Of a stretch of DNA of 64,000 nt, positions 45,211 through 54,820 are shown piece by piece. Made by a program: the position numbers and the translations under genes. Where the stretch lies: NCBI RefSeq assembly GCF_900110215.1, contig NZ_FOCX01000002.1:186001-250000 (forward strand). The letters run 5' to 3'. This DNA is from Halorientalis persicus (GTDB lineage: Archaea; Halobacteriota; Halobacteria; Halobacteriales; Haloarculaceae). Position 1 is the stretch's first letter. Each line of letters starts with the position of its first letter. Below the pieces are notes generated by a model, which saw only the letters and a program-made list of their open reading frames with translations, did not search any database and was not told the origin of the DNA.

Positions 45211-45488
45211 TACTCCTCGTCGTCGGACAGGGCCGCGCGGATCGAGCGCGTGACGGTCTTGCCACCGGGCGTCTCGGGGCGGTACGTGCCACCCGCGAAC
45301 TTGTAGTCGCAGTAGCCACACTGCCAGATGCCGGTGCCCTGGCGCTCGACGGACTCCTTGCCGCACTCGGGACACTCGTGTTCGTCGCGCATATCGTCCT
45401 CGATGTCCGCGACGCGGCGTCGTGCGACGCGGCCGTAGCGAGCGCCGAACCGGCCGGCGCTTCCCGTCCGTGCCTTGTCTTTGGCCAT
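45210..45488 (-). CDS. rpl37ae: Ribosomal protein L37Ae (eL43)
   Basis: A 92-residue large-subunit protein. It shows [14 protein letters not shown] near the N-terminus and a zinc finger with CPECG and CGYCD knuckles, then [13 protein letters not shown]. It heads the L37Ae-RpoP-Pcc1 unit. The region upstream (45489-45555) should hold the promoter, but no strong TATA is obvious to me. Confidence 0.96.
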   Translation of the reverse strand: MAKDKARTGSAGRFGARYGRVARRRVADIEDDMRDEHECPECGKESVERQGTGIWQCGYCDYKFAGGTYRPETPGGKTVTRSIRAALSDDEE

Positions 45489-45555
45489 AGTACCGTTGTA
45501 TCGGCACAGCCCGCTGATAAACCCTGCGTGTTCGGACGGCCGAACGCGGGTGAAA

Positions 45556-46281
45556 TTACTCCCGGAGCCCGGCCTCGCTCAGCGCCTCGTTCAGGTCCGC
45601 CCGGACCTGCTCGCCCAGCTCGCGGTCGCCAGCGGTCGTGACGACACGGTTTTCCTGCACGCTGGAGCCGTCCCGGATCAGCAGGCGGACGTTCCCGTTG
45701 GCGTCGGCCCGCGTGGCCTTCGCCCGGACGCCGCCCCGCGAGCCCGAGCCGGAGGCGTCGATGGGGCCCGGGATGATCTTCTTGACGTGGGGGTGGCCCG
45801 CGACCGTCTCGATGGCCTGTTTCCCCGCCCGCTCGCCGATGAGCGTGGTGTGGGAGCCGCCGAGGATGTCGGCCGTCGACGCCTCCACGACCTCCAGCGC
45901 CGGCCGCCCCTTCCGCTCGATCACCGCCGTCACGGGATCGTCGCCGGTCACCCGATAGAACTCGTAGTGGACCTGGCCGCGAACGGCCCGGAGCACGGTC
46001 CTGTCACCCGTCGCGTACACCTCCTCGGGTCGTTTGCGCCTGATCTCGTCGGCGATCAGGCCCGCGAAGTTGCGGAGTTCGATCACGTCGCTCTCCCCGT
46101 CGGGATCTTCCGGCGTGGTCGTGATCGTCCGCCGGCTGACGACCTCCTCGTCCAGCAAGGTCGTGACGGTCGCGCGGTCGCGCGAGAGGTCCAGCACCAC
46201 CGTGTCGGCGTTGGCCGTCCGACAGACCAGACAGTAATCGCCCGGCCGGTCGAGTTCGCTGGCGCACTGCCGACACTCCAT
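45556..46281 (-). CDS. DUF2103 family protein with N-terminal zinc knuckles
   Basis: A 241-residue protein. The first 22 residues hold two CxxC pairs (CRQC, CLVC), a likely zinc ribbon. The rest matches the archaeal DUF2103 family, with [13 protein letters not shown] and [14 protein letters not shown] as landmarks, followed by a basic [16 protein letters not shown] segment that could bind nucleic acid. Function is unknown. ATG 46281 begins the Cys motif directly, so the start is secure. Confidence 0.85.
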   Translation of the reverse strand: MECRQCASELDRPGDYCLVCRTANADTVVLDLSRDRATVTTLLDEEVVSRRTITTTPEDPDGESDVIELRNFAGLIADEIRRKRPEEVYATGDRTVLRAVRGQVHYEFYRVTGDDPVTAVIERKGRPALEVVEASTADILGGSHTTLIGERAGKQAIETVAGHPHVKKIIPGPIDASGSGSRGGVRAKATRADANGNVRLLIRDGSSVQENRVVTTAGDRELGEQVRADLNEALSEAGLRE

Positions 46282-46332
46282 GCCTCCGTGTCGGTGATTC
46301 GACGGGATAAGGGGGGCGGTTCGGGTCGTCGA

Positions 46333-46827
46333 CTACAGGCACTCGTGGGACCAGCTATCCGCGCCACCGTCATCGAGCGAGAGGTGGTAGTCCTCGACGC
46401 TGTTCTCGCCGTCACAGAACGGGAAGCCGACGTGCACCAGCGACCCGTTCGACCGCTCGACGACGTAAACCACCGCCGCGTCAGCGGTCACGTTCTCTAT
46501 CGTGACCGAGGTGGTCTCGTTGGGCGAAAGCGTGAATCGCTCGCCCCGAACGCCGTCGTCGTCGACGGTGACGTTGCGGTAGCCGTACGCCCACTGCACC
46601 TCTGTGTAGGCGAAGAGCCCGTCACTACGGTTGTCCGTCGTCGCGCGGAACAGCACGTCGGACCGGTCGTCGACGTTAGGCACGACGTACGCCGAGAGGT
46701 TGTACGCCGTCGAGTCCCGGTTCTCGAACGTGGCCGTTCGGGAGTCGCTGGACTGGAGGACGCTACAGCCCGCAGTGACGAGCGCGAACGCGACGAGGAG
46801 GACAAGGGCGGATCGTGTCGCTTGCAC
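46333..46827 (-). CDS. Secreted lipoprotein, function unknown
   Basis: A 164-residue protein with a hydrophobic signal and a lipobox ending TAGC (Cys21). The mature part is beta-rich and acidic, with several N-glycosylation sequons (NLS, NRS, NVT, NET, NGS). It is likely anchored outside the membrane. No family recognised. Confidence 0.75.
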   Translation of the reverse strand: MQATRSALVLLVAFALVTAGCSVLQSSDSRTATFENRDSTAYNLSAYVVPNVDDRSDVLFRATTDNRSDGLFAYTEVQWAYGYRNVTVDDDGVRGERFTLSPNETTSVTIENVTADAAVVYVVERSNGSLVHVGFPFCDGENSVEDYHLSLDDGGADSWSHECL

Positions 46828-46875
46828 TGTCGAAAGAAAGTGTAGGTAGACTGTTAGTAATTTCGACGCGTCGGC

Positions 46876-48264
46876 TCACCCCAGGTCCGCCGGATCGACC
46901 TTCAGATACTCCCGCAGGAGAACCGTCGCGTAGCTCCCCTTCGGCAGTGCGAAGGAAAACGAGAGTGGATCGCGCTCGACTTCCAGCTCCGTCCGCACCA
47001 GCACCGCCCGCCGGGTTCCCGTCGAGTGGAACTCCCCGGGCAGGTCGAAGTCTTCTGGGCCAATACCCACGTCCGAAAGCACCTCGCGCTCGATCTCGCC
47101 GGGTTCGCCGTCGCCCAGGCCCGTCTCGGTCCCCACTAGCGGCGCGGTGACGAACGCTCGCCCGCGCTCGCAGTGACGGGTCACGGTGTCGACCCGATCC
47201 GCGTCGACGCGCTGGAGGCGATCGGTGTCGGGCACGGTCAACTCGGCCGGCGCGTCGCTGTCGGTGAAACAGACCACGTCGCCCGTGACGGGTCGGTCGA
47301 AGGGCAGGCCGCGGGCCAGTCGCTCCGACAGAATCCGGTTGAACACGTACGACTGGGCGGCGTTGACGACGAGTTGCTGGAGATTGCTCGGCATCGTCTC
47401 TAGGGCCGCCCGGAAGTCCCCCGGGTCGTCGGCGTCACGGTCGACAAGTTCGTGCAACATCGCCCGCTCGTAGTTCAGATAGCCCGGCAAGGCGTCGAGG
47501 GCGGCCTGCCAGTCCCGTGAGCCCGCTGCGACCTCTTCGACGCGTGCGCGGGCCGCCTGCGTCTCCTCGGGTTCGCGCTCGGAAGGCCTACCCACGTAGG
47601 CAAGAACTGCGCCCTCCCAGTTCCCGCGAACCACTTCGAGGCCGACCTCGTGGGTGATCGGGCGGTGGCTCCCGAAGCGCTGCTGGCCGAAGTAGTTGGG
47701 GACGCCGACGGTGACGGTGTCGTCCGTGGCTGTCGCGTCGTCGCCCTCGTCGTCTCCAGCCGCACCCGCGAACGTCCGGAGGTCGTCGGTGATCGCGTCG
47801 ACCAGGTCCGGTCGCTCGGGATCGCGAACGGTCACCTCGAAGGCGTTGCCCGCCAGATCGCCGAAGAAGATGGGGCGGCCCGTCCGGCCCAGCACGTCGA
47901 TGTCGGCGTCGGAGAGGGCCACGTCGGCCACGGCCTCGGGGTCGGCGTCGGCGACCGAGAAGAGTTGGGTCGTGACGGCGTGTTTGTCCTTCGTGCCGGC
48001 CCAGGAGATCCGCTCGCGGCTGGATTCGAGCGCGTTCGAGAGGGCGCTCGCGAAGTCGTTGGTGTCCCAGCCGGTGAGAGTGGCTCGCAGGAGGACGTGC
48101 GGGTACGCGCCGGGGTCGGCGTCGACCGGTTCGGGCTCGAACGCCTCGATCTCGGTGACCCGGAAGTCCTCGGGGTCGACGCGCAGGCGGCCGCCGATGC
48201 CATCGGCGTCGCTCACGTAGTACTCCATCCCGACAGCGCGCTCGACGGGCTCGGCCTCTCGCAT
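46876..48264 (-). CDS. truD: tRNA pseudouridine(13) synthase TruD
   Basis: A 462-residue TruD family enzyme. The catalytic Asp lies in [27 protein letters not shown] and [12 protein letters not shown] are further family motifs, and the insertion domain between the two conserved halves is long, as in archaeal TruD. The start at 48264 gives a short acidic leader. Nothing suggests a defect. Confidence 0.95.
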   Translation of the reverse strand: MREAEPVERAVGMEYYVSDADGIGGRLRVDPEDFRVTEIEAFEPEPVDADPGAYPHVLLRATLTGWDTNDFASALSNALESSRERISWAGTKDKHAVTTQLFSVADADPEAVADVALSDADIDVLGRTGRPIFFGDLAGNAFEVTVRDPERPDLVDAITDDLRTFAGAAGDDEGDDATATDDTVTVGVPNYFGQQRFGSHRPITHEVGLEVVRGNWEGAVLAYVGRPSEREPEETQAARARVEEVAAGSRDWQAALDALPGYLNYERAMLHELVDRDADDPGDFRAALETMPSNLQQLVVNAAQSYVFNRILSERLARGLPFDRPVTGDVVCFTDSDAPAELTVPDTDRLQRVDADRVDTVTRHCERGRAFVTAPLVGTETGLGDGEPGEIEREVLSDVGIGPEDFDLPGEFHSTGTRRAVLVRTELEVERDPLSFSFALPKGSYATVLLREYLKVDPADLG

Positions 48265-48360
48265 CAGCCACCCACCCGGAAATCGGTCGTCATTGTCCGG
48301 GGTTGGACCCGCCCCGACAAAAGCCTGGAGATCCGCGACGGCCCGCCCGTTCCGGATCGC

Positions 48361-48999
48361 TCACGCCGCCTCGTCGTTCCGGTCGAGATACGTCAGCGCC
48401 TCCTCGTCGGGGACCTGTCGGAAGTTCCGGTAGTGCTGTCCCACGGCACGGAAGTGCTGGGGTGTGTCCAGACAGATCACCCGGTCGGCTTCCTCCTGCA
48501 GCGCCTCGATCGTGTCGGGCGGTCCGACGGGGACGGCAAAGAGCAGGGGATCGGCCCCGGCCTCGCGCACCTGTCGCAGGCACGCGCGGGCGGTCGAGCC
48601 CGTCGCGACGCCGTCGTCGACCACGACGACCGCCTGCCCCTCCAGTTCGCCGAGTCGCTCTCCATCCCGGTAGGTCGCCGCCTTCTGTCGCGCGGCGGCT
48701 GTCTGTGCTTGCCACTCCTCGCGGACGTACGCGCCGCTCACGTCGAGACGGTCGATGGCGTCCTCGTTGTACCACGTACTCCCGTCGCTGGCGACGGCAC
48801 CGATGGCGAACTCCTCGTTGCCCGGCGCGCCCAGTTTCTTCGCGACGACCACGTCCAGCGGGGCGTCGAGCGTGTCCGCGACCACACGTCCCAGCGGCAG
48901 CCCGCCCCGCGGAATCGCCAGCACGAGATCGACGACCACGCCCTCGCTCGCGAGTCGTTCGGCGAGTCGCTCGCCCGCGTCGATCCTGTCGGCGAACAT
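48361..48999 (-). CDS. Phosphoribosyltransferase family protein
   Basis: A 212-residue type I phosphoribosyltransferase-like protein. The PRPP loop reads VVVVDDGVATGSTARA, with both acidic residues and the TGST turn. DLVLAIPRGGLPLG forms the earlier PPi-binding loop. The substrate is unknown. ATG 48999 gives the family-like start (MFADRIDAG); the longer frame to 49086 is doubtful. Confidence 0.88.
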   Translation of the reverse strand: MFADRIDAGERLAERLASEGVVVDLVLAIPRGGLPLGRVVADTLDAPLDVVVAKKLGAPGNEEFAIGAVASDGSTWYNEDAIDRLDVSGAYVREEWQAQTAAARQKAATYRDGERLGELEGQAVVVVDDGVATGSTARACLRQVREAGADPLLFAVPVGPPDTIEALQEEADRVICLDTPQHFRAVGQHYRNFRQVPDEEALTYLDRNDEAA

Positions 49000-49113
49000 C
49001 GCTTCGACAGACGAGAGCAATGTGCAAAGGCGTCCGTGCCAACTATCCGTAGATCCTTGCGAGAGCGTTCCCACGTACCACAGCACGTCGAGAACTCGGC
49101 CGCCGTAGTGACC

Positions 49114-49509
49114 CTAGACGAGTTCGACGGCGAGTCCGTCGACCCGAGTAAAATCGCCGTCGTTGGTCACGACCGGCTCGTTGTACTGGAGTCCAGTCGC
49201 GGCGACGATGGCGTCGCCGGGGCCGAGTTCGGGTTTCTCGTCACTGACCACGTGTTGTCCCTCCAGCGCGCCGGCCTGACGCGCAATTTTTCCGTCGATC
49301 TCCACGACCGGCTTGTTCGCCACGAGTGCCTCGTACTTCCGGGCGTTCTCGAACGACTCCGAGCCCGCGCCAACACCGACGTAGAGTTCCTGAACCACGA
49401 TCGTTGGGACCCGTAGCGGCACGTCCGCCGACTCCAGTTCGGCCGCTTTCTCTATCGCGTTCCGATTCCGGTTGTCGAGTTCGATCAAGAATTCGGTGTC
49501 GAGGATCAT
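49114..49509 (-). CDS. vapC: VapC-type PIN-domain toxin
   Basis: A 131-residue PIN-domain ribonuclease. The four acidic active-site residues are all visible: Asp in MILDTEF, Glu in VVQELYVG, Asp in GPGDAIVAATG and Asp in VTNDGDF. VapC toxins cleave specific RNAs such as tRNA. Its first codons overlap the end of the antitoxin gene by four bases (ATGA), so the pair is co-translated. Confidence 0.92.
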   Translation of the reverse strand: MILDTEFLIELDNRNRNAIEKAAELESADVPLRVPTIVVQELYVGVGAGSESFENARKYEALVANKPVVEIDGKIARQAGALEGQHVVSDEKPELGPGDAIVAATGLQYNEPVVTNDGDFTRVDGLAVELV

Positions 49510-49751
49510 CCGTCGTCCTCGACACCCATGCGCTTTAGTCGCTCCCTCGTGTCCTCGATCCCTCGTTTCTCGGACCGTTCCAGCGCGTCCCGGTGCGTCT
49601 CTGCATCCACGACCGGCTCACCGTCGGCGAAATCCAGCAGCGTCCACTCGCTCGTCAGCCGTTCGATCGCCTCGCTGAACGTCTCGTCGCTTCGTTTCTG
49701 ACTCTTTATCCGCTCGTAAACGTCGTCGTCGAGGCGGACCTGATGGCTCAT
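49506..49751 (-). CDS. vapB: VapB-type antitoxin, ribbon-helix-helix
   Basis: An 81-residue antitoxin. The N-terminal strand (SHQVRLDDDVYERI) and the next helix form a ribbon-helix-helix DNA-binding fold, and the acidic and basic C-terminal helix (RSEKRGIEDTRERLKR) should wrap the toxin. The layout matches haloarchaeal antitoxins of this kind. It lies just upstream of and overlaps vapC. Confidence 0.87.
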   Translation of the reverse strand: MSHQVRLDDDVYERIKSQKRSDETFSEAIERLTSEWTLLDFADGEPVVDAETHRDALERSEKRGIEDTRERLKRMGVEDDG

Positions 49752-49793
49752 GCTAATACGTCGTTGACAGCGGCAGTTAGGCGTTTCCCCGCC

Positions 49794-50132
49794 TCAGAAC
49801 AGCGAGAGTTCGCCGGTCACGCGGTCGACGGCGTCCTCGTCGCCCGGCCCGACCGCCAGTGCGGTGACCGTCCCGGGTTCCAGCTGGGTGTGGCCGGCGT
49901 CCCGGACGACGGCGTTGGGCAGTCCCTCGCGTTCGGCCTTGTCGGCCAGCTCGAACAGTTGCTGTTCGCTCTCGCCTTTCAGGACGACCTTCTTTTGCCC
50001 CCCGCCTTTCCACTCTTTGCGGGTCCGGTCGGGTGTGTCCTCGTAGGCCGACAGCGACGCGTGGGCGACCTGGGCGGCGAGTTTGCCCTGACCCATCCCC
50101 ACGTCGGCGCGCGCGACGATTGCCTGTTTCAT
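49794..50132 (-). CDS. pth2: Peptidyl-tRNA hydrolase (Pth2)
   Basis: A 112-residue Pth2 family enzyme that releases peptides from peptidyl-tRNA. The family start [26 protein letters not shown] and the core GQKKVVLKG..., [14 protein letters not shown] are all conserved. The length is normal. It is followed downstream by the VapBC pair on the same strand, a chance or functional link (both act on tRNA). Confidence 0.94.
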   Translation of the reverse strand: MKQAIVARADVGMGQGKLAAQVAHASLSAYEDTPDRTRKEWKGGGQKKVVLKGESEQQLFELADKAEREGLPNAVVRDAGHTQLEPGTVTALAVGPGDEDAVDRVTGELSLF

Positions 50133-50187
50133 GTCTTCGGGGAGCGGGCCGGTGACAATAGGTCTGACCGTTGGCCGTCGCGGATCC

Positions 50188-50197
50188 AATAATTTTA
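50188..50197 (+). promoter_or_regulatory. TATA box of dcd
   Basis: AATAATTTTA lies 26-35 bases before the dcd ATG at 50223 in GC-rich surroundings, fitting a leaderless or short-leader transcript. Confidence 0.65.
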
Positions 50198-50222
50198 GAC
50201 GGGCGACTGCGCTGGTAGGCGT

Positions 50223-50813
50223 ATGATCCTCTCGGACACGAATATTCTCGACCGGCTCGCCAAGGGCGACCTCGTCATCGAGCCGCTGGAGGACGTGGAC
50301 CTGCAGGTCCAGCCCGCGAGCGTCGATCTCAGGCTGGGCCGGGAGTTTCTGGAGTTCCAGCACGCCAACATCCCCTGTATCCACCCCAACAGCGAACAGG
50401 AAGTCGCCGAGTACGTCGACGAGACCCACGTCGAGGAGGGCGACGAGTTCATCCTCCATCCCGGCGATTTCGTCCTCGGGACGACCGTCGAACGCGTCGA
50501 GATCCCGGCGGACCTGATCGCCCACGTCGAGGGTCGATCCTCGCTGGGTCGACTGGCCATCGTGGTGCACGCGACAGCGGGTCTGTGCGATCCGGGGTAC
50601 CAGGGCCAGATAACCCTGGAACTGTCGAATCTCGGGACCGCGCCCGTCGCGCTGACGCCGGGGATGCGTATCTCCCAGTTGACTTTCACCGAACTGAAGA
50701 CGGCCGCGGATCGGCCCTACGGGGAGGAGCGGGGCTCGAAGTACCAGGACCAGTCGGGACCGCAGGCATCGAAGATTCAGGGGGACGACGAGTTCGGAGG
50801 CGACCAGGTCTGA
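50223..50813 (+). CDS. dcd: dCTP deaminase
   Basis: A 196-residue enzyme that converts dCTP to dUTP. Motifs are [10 protein letters not shown], the core [17 protein letters not shown] and [12 protein letters not shown] with the catalytic Glu. The C-terminal lid reads [13 protein letters not shown]. The final codons (about 50796-50813) are the first unit of a 75-bp tandem repeat that continues past the stop. Confidence 0.95.
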   Translation: MILSDTNILDRLAKGDLVIEPLEDVDLQVQPASVDLRLGREFLEFQHANIPCIHPNSEQEVAEYVDETHVEEGDEFILHPGDFVLGTTVERVEIPADLIAHVEGRSSLGRLAIVVHATAGLCDPGYQGQITLELSNLGTAPVALTPGMRISQLTFTELKTAADRPYGEERGSKYQDQSGPQASKIQGDDEFGGDQV

Positions 50814-50986
50814 GCGCGAACCCTGTTCCGCGTCGCGCTCAGGCGTCGTCGCCGAGAACGAGGAGCATGAGGAGGCGACCAGGTCTAAGCGCGAACCCTG
50901 TTCCGCGTCGCGCTCAGGCGTCGTCGCCGAGAACGAGGAGCGTGAGGAGGCGACCAGGTCTAAGCGCGAACCCTGTTCCGCGTCGA
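50796..50986. repeat. 75-bp tandem repeat covering the tail of dcd
   Basis: The unit begins GGAGGCGACCAGGTCT and starts again at 50871 and 50946, an exact 75-base period; the third copy stops after about 40 bases. The first copy contains the last codons and TGA of dcd. In the later copies the same position reads TAA. It is not a CRISPR array, as there are no unique spacers. Confidence 0.9.
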
Positions 50987-51087
50987 TTTTCTTCGGCGAG
51001 AAAGCGTTCGGAGCGGGATCCGGTTCCGTCAAGCGAGTGAGCCGACCAGCACGGTTTTTATGCCAGTCGGTCCCGGAGGGAGGAGCA

Positions 51088-51984
51088 ATGAGATTCATCG
51101 AGGAGGTAGTGGTCGAGGAGTTCCTTCCGACCCTCCGTTCGATGCTGGCCGAGGAGTTACGGGAGCGGGGGTTGACCCAGAGCGAGGTGGCCGAACTCCT
51201 CGGAATCAGCCAGAGCGCCGTCTCGAAGTACGTCCACGGTGAGGTGGCGCGCAACGAGCGGCTCCTGGCCGACGAGCGGGTGGTCGACCTGGTCGAGCGG
51301 CTCGGTGACGGGCTGACCGACGGTGAGATGAGCCCCGTGCAGGCACTCGTCGAGGCCGAGGTCGTCATCCGGCAACTCGAACAGGGGGACGTGCTGGCCC
51401 AGATCCACCAGAATGAGGTCCCCGAACTGGCCGACTACGACGGCGCGTTCGACGTGCACGATCCGGACAGCGACGTGCGCGTTGCCGAACAGGCGCTGGC
51501 CTCGGTCCGCCGGGGGCTGACGGTGATCGAGAACACCACCGACTTCGCCCGACACATCCCGGCGGTGGGCACGAACCTGGTCGAGGCTCTCCCCGACGCG
51601 ACCAGCATCGAGGACGTGGTGGCGGTGCCCGGCCGGATCATCGACCTGAAAGGCCGCCCGGAGATTCCCGCCGAACCCGAGTTTGGCGTCAGCGAGTACG
51701 TCGCCAGCGTCCTCCTGACGGCCCGCGACCACGGCAGTGACGCCCGCGCGGCGATGAACGTCCGGTACGATCCCACGCTCGTCGACGCACTCGAATCCAG
51801 CGGGCACGCGGCCGTCGAGTTCGACGCCGAATCCGGGATCGACGACGCGATTCCGACCGCGCTGGCGGCGAACCCCGACGCTGACGTGCTCTACCAGACC
51901 GGCGGTTTCGGCATCGAACCCGTGATCTACGTCCTCGGTCCCGACGCGCCGACGGTCGCGGGCCGGCTCCGGGACAGCCGCTGA
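51088..51984 (+). CDS. ThiR-like regulator: HTH domain fused to ThiN (thiamine-phosphate synthase-like) domain
   Basis: A 298-residue protein. The N-terminal XRE-like HTH reads [25 protein letters not shown]. The C-terminal ~180 residues are a ThiN-like domain (from [22 protein letters not shown] near the end). HTH-ThiN fusions act as ThiR, a thiamine-phosphate-sensing regulator of thiamine genes in archaea, though some ThiN domains are enzymes. ATG 51088 has a strong purine-rich sequence (GGAGGGAGGAGC) just before it, unusual here, and was chosen over 51037. Thi4 in this window is a candidate target. Confidence 0.88.
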   Translation: MRFIEEVVVEEFLPTLRSMLAEELRERGLTQSEVAELLGISQSAVSKYVHGEVARNERLLADERVVDLVERLGDGLTDGEMSPVQALVEAEVVIRQLEQGDVLAQIHQNEVPELADYDGAFDVHDPDSDVRVAEQALASVRRGLTVIENTTDFARHIPAVGTNLVEALPDATSIEDVVAVPGRIIDLKGRPEIPAEPEFGVSEYVASVLLTARDHGSDARAAMNVRYDPTLVDALESSGHAAVEFDAESGIDDAIPTALAANPDADVLYQTGGFGIEPVIYVLGPDAPTVAGRLRDSR

Positions 51985-52646
51985 TGGCCGATCTCGACCG
52001 GGTACGGGCGTTCTACGGCCAGTGGGCCCACCTCTACGACCGACTGGCGACCGCGCCCGGCGTCCGGTCCTGGCGACGCCGGGCCGCCGCGGCGCTCGAT
52101 CTCTCGCCGGGCGACACGGTCGTCGAGATGGGGTGTGGGACCGGCGCGAACTGCCCGTTCCTCCGGGAGCAGGTCGGGCCCGACGGTCACATCGTCGGCA
52201 TCGACGTGACTCGTCCGTTGCTCGATCGGGCCCGGGAGCGGGCGGCCGACGCGGGCTGGACGAACGCACACGTCTGTGTCGGCGACGCGACCCAGCCGCC
52301 GATTTCGGGGCCGGTCGACGCCGTCCTCGGCACGTTCGTTCTCGGGCTGTTTCGTGATCCTGCGGCGGTCGTCGACGACTGGACCGACCTGTGTCGGCCG
52401 GGCGGCCGCGTCGCCGTCCTGAACTTCCAGTCCAGCGACCACCTGTTGGCCGCCCCGATCAACCTCGCGTTCGCCGCCTTCCTCTGGGCCGGCTCACCCG
52501 GCTGGAGCGTCCCGGACGAGTCCGTGACGGCGGCCTTCGAGCGCCGGGTCGACGCCGGGCGGACGGCGCTGGCCGCCCGCACCGACGACCGGCGCTACGA
52601 GACGTTCGGCGGCGGCTACCTCGGCCTGCTCTCCGGGCGCGTTTAG
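51984..52646 (+). CDS. Class I SAM-dependent methyltransferase
   Basis: A 220-residue methyltransferase with motif I VVEMGCGTGAN and GIDVTRPLL as motif II. An UbiE-like central region contains GTFVLGLFRDPAAVV and LCRPGGRVAVLNF. ATG 51984 overlaps the TGA of the ThiR-like gene (TGATG), so the two genes are co-translated. The coupling hints at a thiamine or cofactor role, but the substrate is unknown. Confidence 0.85.
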   Translation: MADLDRVRAFYGQWAHLYDRLATAPGVRSWRRRAAAALDLSPGDTVVEMGCGTGANCPFLREQVGPDGHIVGIDVTRPLLDRARERAADAGWTNAHVCVGDATQPPISGPVDAVLGTFVLGLFRDPAAVVDDWTDLCRPGGRVAVLNFQSSDHLLAAPINLAFAAFLWAGSPGWSVPDESVTAAFERRVDAGRTALAARTDDRRYETFGGGYLGLLSGRV

Positions 52647-52681
52647 GAACGCTTTTTTCAGACCTTTCAGTGTGTACGAAT

Positions 52682-53995
52682 ATGCTGTCCGCCAGGCGAC
52701 TCGCACCGCTCGCGGTCGCCCTCCTCCTCGTGCTGGCGGGGTGTGGGGCCGGCCCGGGCGACGGCACGACGACGGCACCGGCAGACACGGACGCACCGAC
52801 GGCAACCGACACACCGGCGTCGACCGACACGCCGACGCCCGGCGGAGCGGAAACGCCTGGCACGGCGACGCGCGACGAGGGGACACCGAGCAACGAGACC
52901 GACGACGGCGGAGAGACGACCGGATACAGTATCCAGGTGCGAAACGGGACGTTGCCGTTCGACGTGAACCGGACCTTCACTCGCGTGCAGGGGCTGGCCG
53001 GGACGGACGTGGAGCCGCGGCCGGTCGAGATCCGGAACCTGAGCGAGTGGCGGGGGAGTCTGCCGCGCATCGCCGCGAGTCCGCTCAACGCCGCGCTCGG
53101 GTTCGAGAACGTCTCGGTGAACTGGAGCGAGCCCACGGGACTGACTCGGGTGACCGGCTACGTCTACGTCCACCCCGGTTCGGGATCGCCCGCGACGGTC
53201 GAGCGCACCCTCGCACACGAGTTCGCGCACACGATCCAGTACCAGGCGAACCTGCTGCCGTGGCTCGATCGGTTGCAGACGGAGCGCGTCCTCACCGACC
53301 AGCGCAAGACCTACCGCGCGCTCCAGGAGGGTGGTGCCGTGTTCGTGGCCGACGCGTACGCCCACCGCTATCTCGACGTGCGAAACAACTCGGCGTTCGT
53401 CCGCGAGCGATACAGGGAGGGCGGGGCGGCCTACCGGTCGGCGCTCGCCCCGTACCTGTTCGGCAAACAGTACGTGGCCCACACCATCGACTCGCCCTCG
53501 AACCTGTCTGCGGTGTATCGGAACTACCCGCGGACGACCGAGCAGTTGCTGCACAACTACACGCGCCAGGAGGAACCGGAGAAGAACCTCACCGTCTCGG
53601 TGACCAGCGGGTCGTCGTGGCGGTTCCTCGGCAACAACACGATGGGTGAGATGACCACCCGTCACTCGCTGGGGACCGAACTGTCCGTCGAGCGGGCTGC
53701 CGCCGCGGCGACCGGCTGGGGAAGCGACGAACTGTCGGTGTTCCGGAGCAACACCGATCCGGACCAGTACGCGTGGGTCTGGACCCACCGCTGGGACAAC
53801 AGTAGCGAGGCCGCCGAGGCCGTCGCGGCGCTGGACGACTACCAGGTGTCGCGACAGACCGATACCGACCTCGACTTCCGGACGGTCCGGATCAGCGACG
53901 AGACGACCGCGCTGGTGTTCGGACCCGAATCCTTCGCCGACGCCGCCTCGGTCGACGGCACGACCGCCAACGTCACGGTACAGGTCGGAGCCTGA
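52682..53995 (+). CDS. Secreted metalloprotease-like lipoprotein with HEFAH motif
   Basis: A 437-residue exported lipoprotein. The lipobox LAGC gives Cys21, and a Thr/Asp/Pro-rich linker runs to about residue 80. The zinc motif HEFAH lies at 179-183, with a candidate third ligand Glu216 in LQEGGAVFVAD. Several N-glycosylation sequons are present (NRT, NLS, NVS, NWS, NLT). It fits an anchored gluzincin-like peptidase, but I cannot assign the family. A T-rich element 24-29 bases before the ATG may be its TATA. Confidence 0.78.
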   Translation: MLSARRLAPLAVALLLVLAGCGAGPGDGTTTAPADTDAPTATDTPASTDTPTPGGAETPGTATRDEGTPSNETDDGGETTGYSIQVRNGTLPFDVNRTFTRVQGLAGTDVEPRPVEIRNLSEWRGSLPRIAASPLNAALGFENVSVNWSEPTGLTRVTGYVYVHPGSGSPATVERTLAHEFAHTIQYQANLLPWLDRLQTERVLTDQRKTYRALQEGGAVFVADAYAHRYLDVRNNSAFVRERYREGGAAYRSALAPYLFGKQYVAHTIDSPSNLSAVYRNYPRTTEQLLHNYTRQEEPEKNLTVSVTSGSSWRFLGNNTMGEMTTRHSLGTELSVERAAAAATGWGSDELSVFRSNTDPDQYAWVWTHRWDNSSEAAEAVAALDDYQVSRQTDTDLDFRTVRISDETTALVFGPESFADAASVDGTTANVTVQVGA

Positions 53996-53996
53996 T

Positions 53997-54758
53997 CTAC
54001 GACTCGTACCGCGCGGCGTGAGCCTCGCAAAACTCGGGGTCGCGCAACTGCGCCTCTATCACGCCGGGCTGGCGATGTGGATTCGCCAGCCGACAGCCCT
54101 CGGTCGCACAGAAGTCCGCACCCGTCGCGAGGTAGTGGTAGACCTGTAGCACGTACCCCTTGATCGCCTCGGTCGTTCGGGGGTCGTCTTCGACCAGGAA
54201 CTCCCCCTCGACCTGTTCTTCGAGGACTTCCCGCGGAGGCGTGTCGCCGCTGACCATCGCCGTGCGCTGTTTCTCCTTGTAATACTGTTCGGGCTTGGCC
54301 GGGGCCTCGTAGAGGCCGGGCACCGAGACCAGCGCCGGCTGGCCGAGAACGTTGACGCGCTTGTGCCAGCGGCCGTCGTGGTCGCCCCAGGTCCCCAGCA
54401 CGCGGTCCAGTAGCGGGACGTGGAGGTGGTCGAGCGAGCGCTCGTCGGCGGGCAGGCGCTCGCGCAGGATGTCCTGCACGGCCAGGCCGTCGTAGATGAC
54501 GCCGCCGGCCCGTTCGGGGTGGTCGAGGGCGCGCTCCTCGTACCGGACGATACCCAGCATCGTGTTGCCCGTCTCCCGGTCGTACGGGCTGAGAACTCTG
54601 GCCTCGGCGAAGGCTTCGGCGAGGTCGTCGTCCCGGTCGGCGAGAAATCGGTCCCGAACGTCGACGGTCGCGGGGACGCGCTGGTCGAGCCAGTCGGCGA
54701 CGGCGTCGGCGTCGGCCGCGGTCGTCGGCGCGCGGTAGAGCGTGACGCGGTCGAGCAT
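53997..54758 (-). CDS. Conserved haloarchaeal protein, function unknown
   Basis: A 253-residue cytoplasmic-looking protein. It starts MLDRVTLYRAPTT and has a mixed alpha/beta body with regular acidic residues. A Cys/His-rich C-terminus (CATEGCRLANPH, later FCEAH) could bind zinc. No family recognised with confidence. ATG 54758 was chosen; a longer reading to 55241 crosses into the reverse complement of the next gene and is a shadow. Confidence 0.7.
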   Translation of the reverse strand: MLDRVTLYRAPTTAADADAVADWLDQRVPATVDVRDRFLADRDDDLAEAFAEARVLSPYDRETGNTMLGIVRYEERALDHPERAGGVIYDGLAVQDILRERLPADERSLDHLHVPLLDRVLGTWGDHDGRWHKRVNVLGQPALVSVPGLYEAPAKPEQYYKEKQRTAMVSGDTPPREVLEEQVEGEFLVEDDPRTTEAIKGYVLQVYHYLATGADFCATEGCRLANPHRQPGVIEAQLRDPEFCEAHAARYES

Positions 54759-54820
54759 ACCCGACAGTCCGTGACCGCCCCAGTTACTGGTTTTGGGTGC
54801 GGCCGACCGCGTGTCCGGCG

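Noticed and set aside
49794-51368. 524-codon minus-strand frame starting upstream of pth2
   Set aside because: Its N-terminal part translates dcd antisense and the 75-bp repeats. Only the last 112 codons are the real Pth2.
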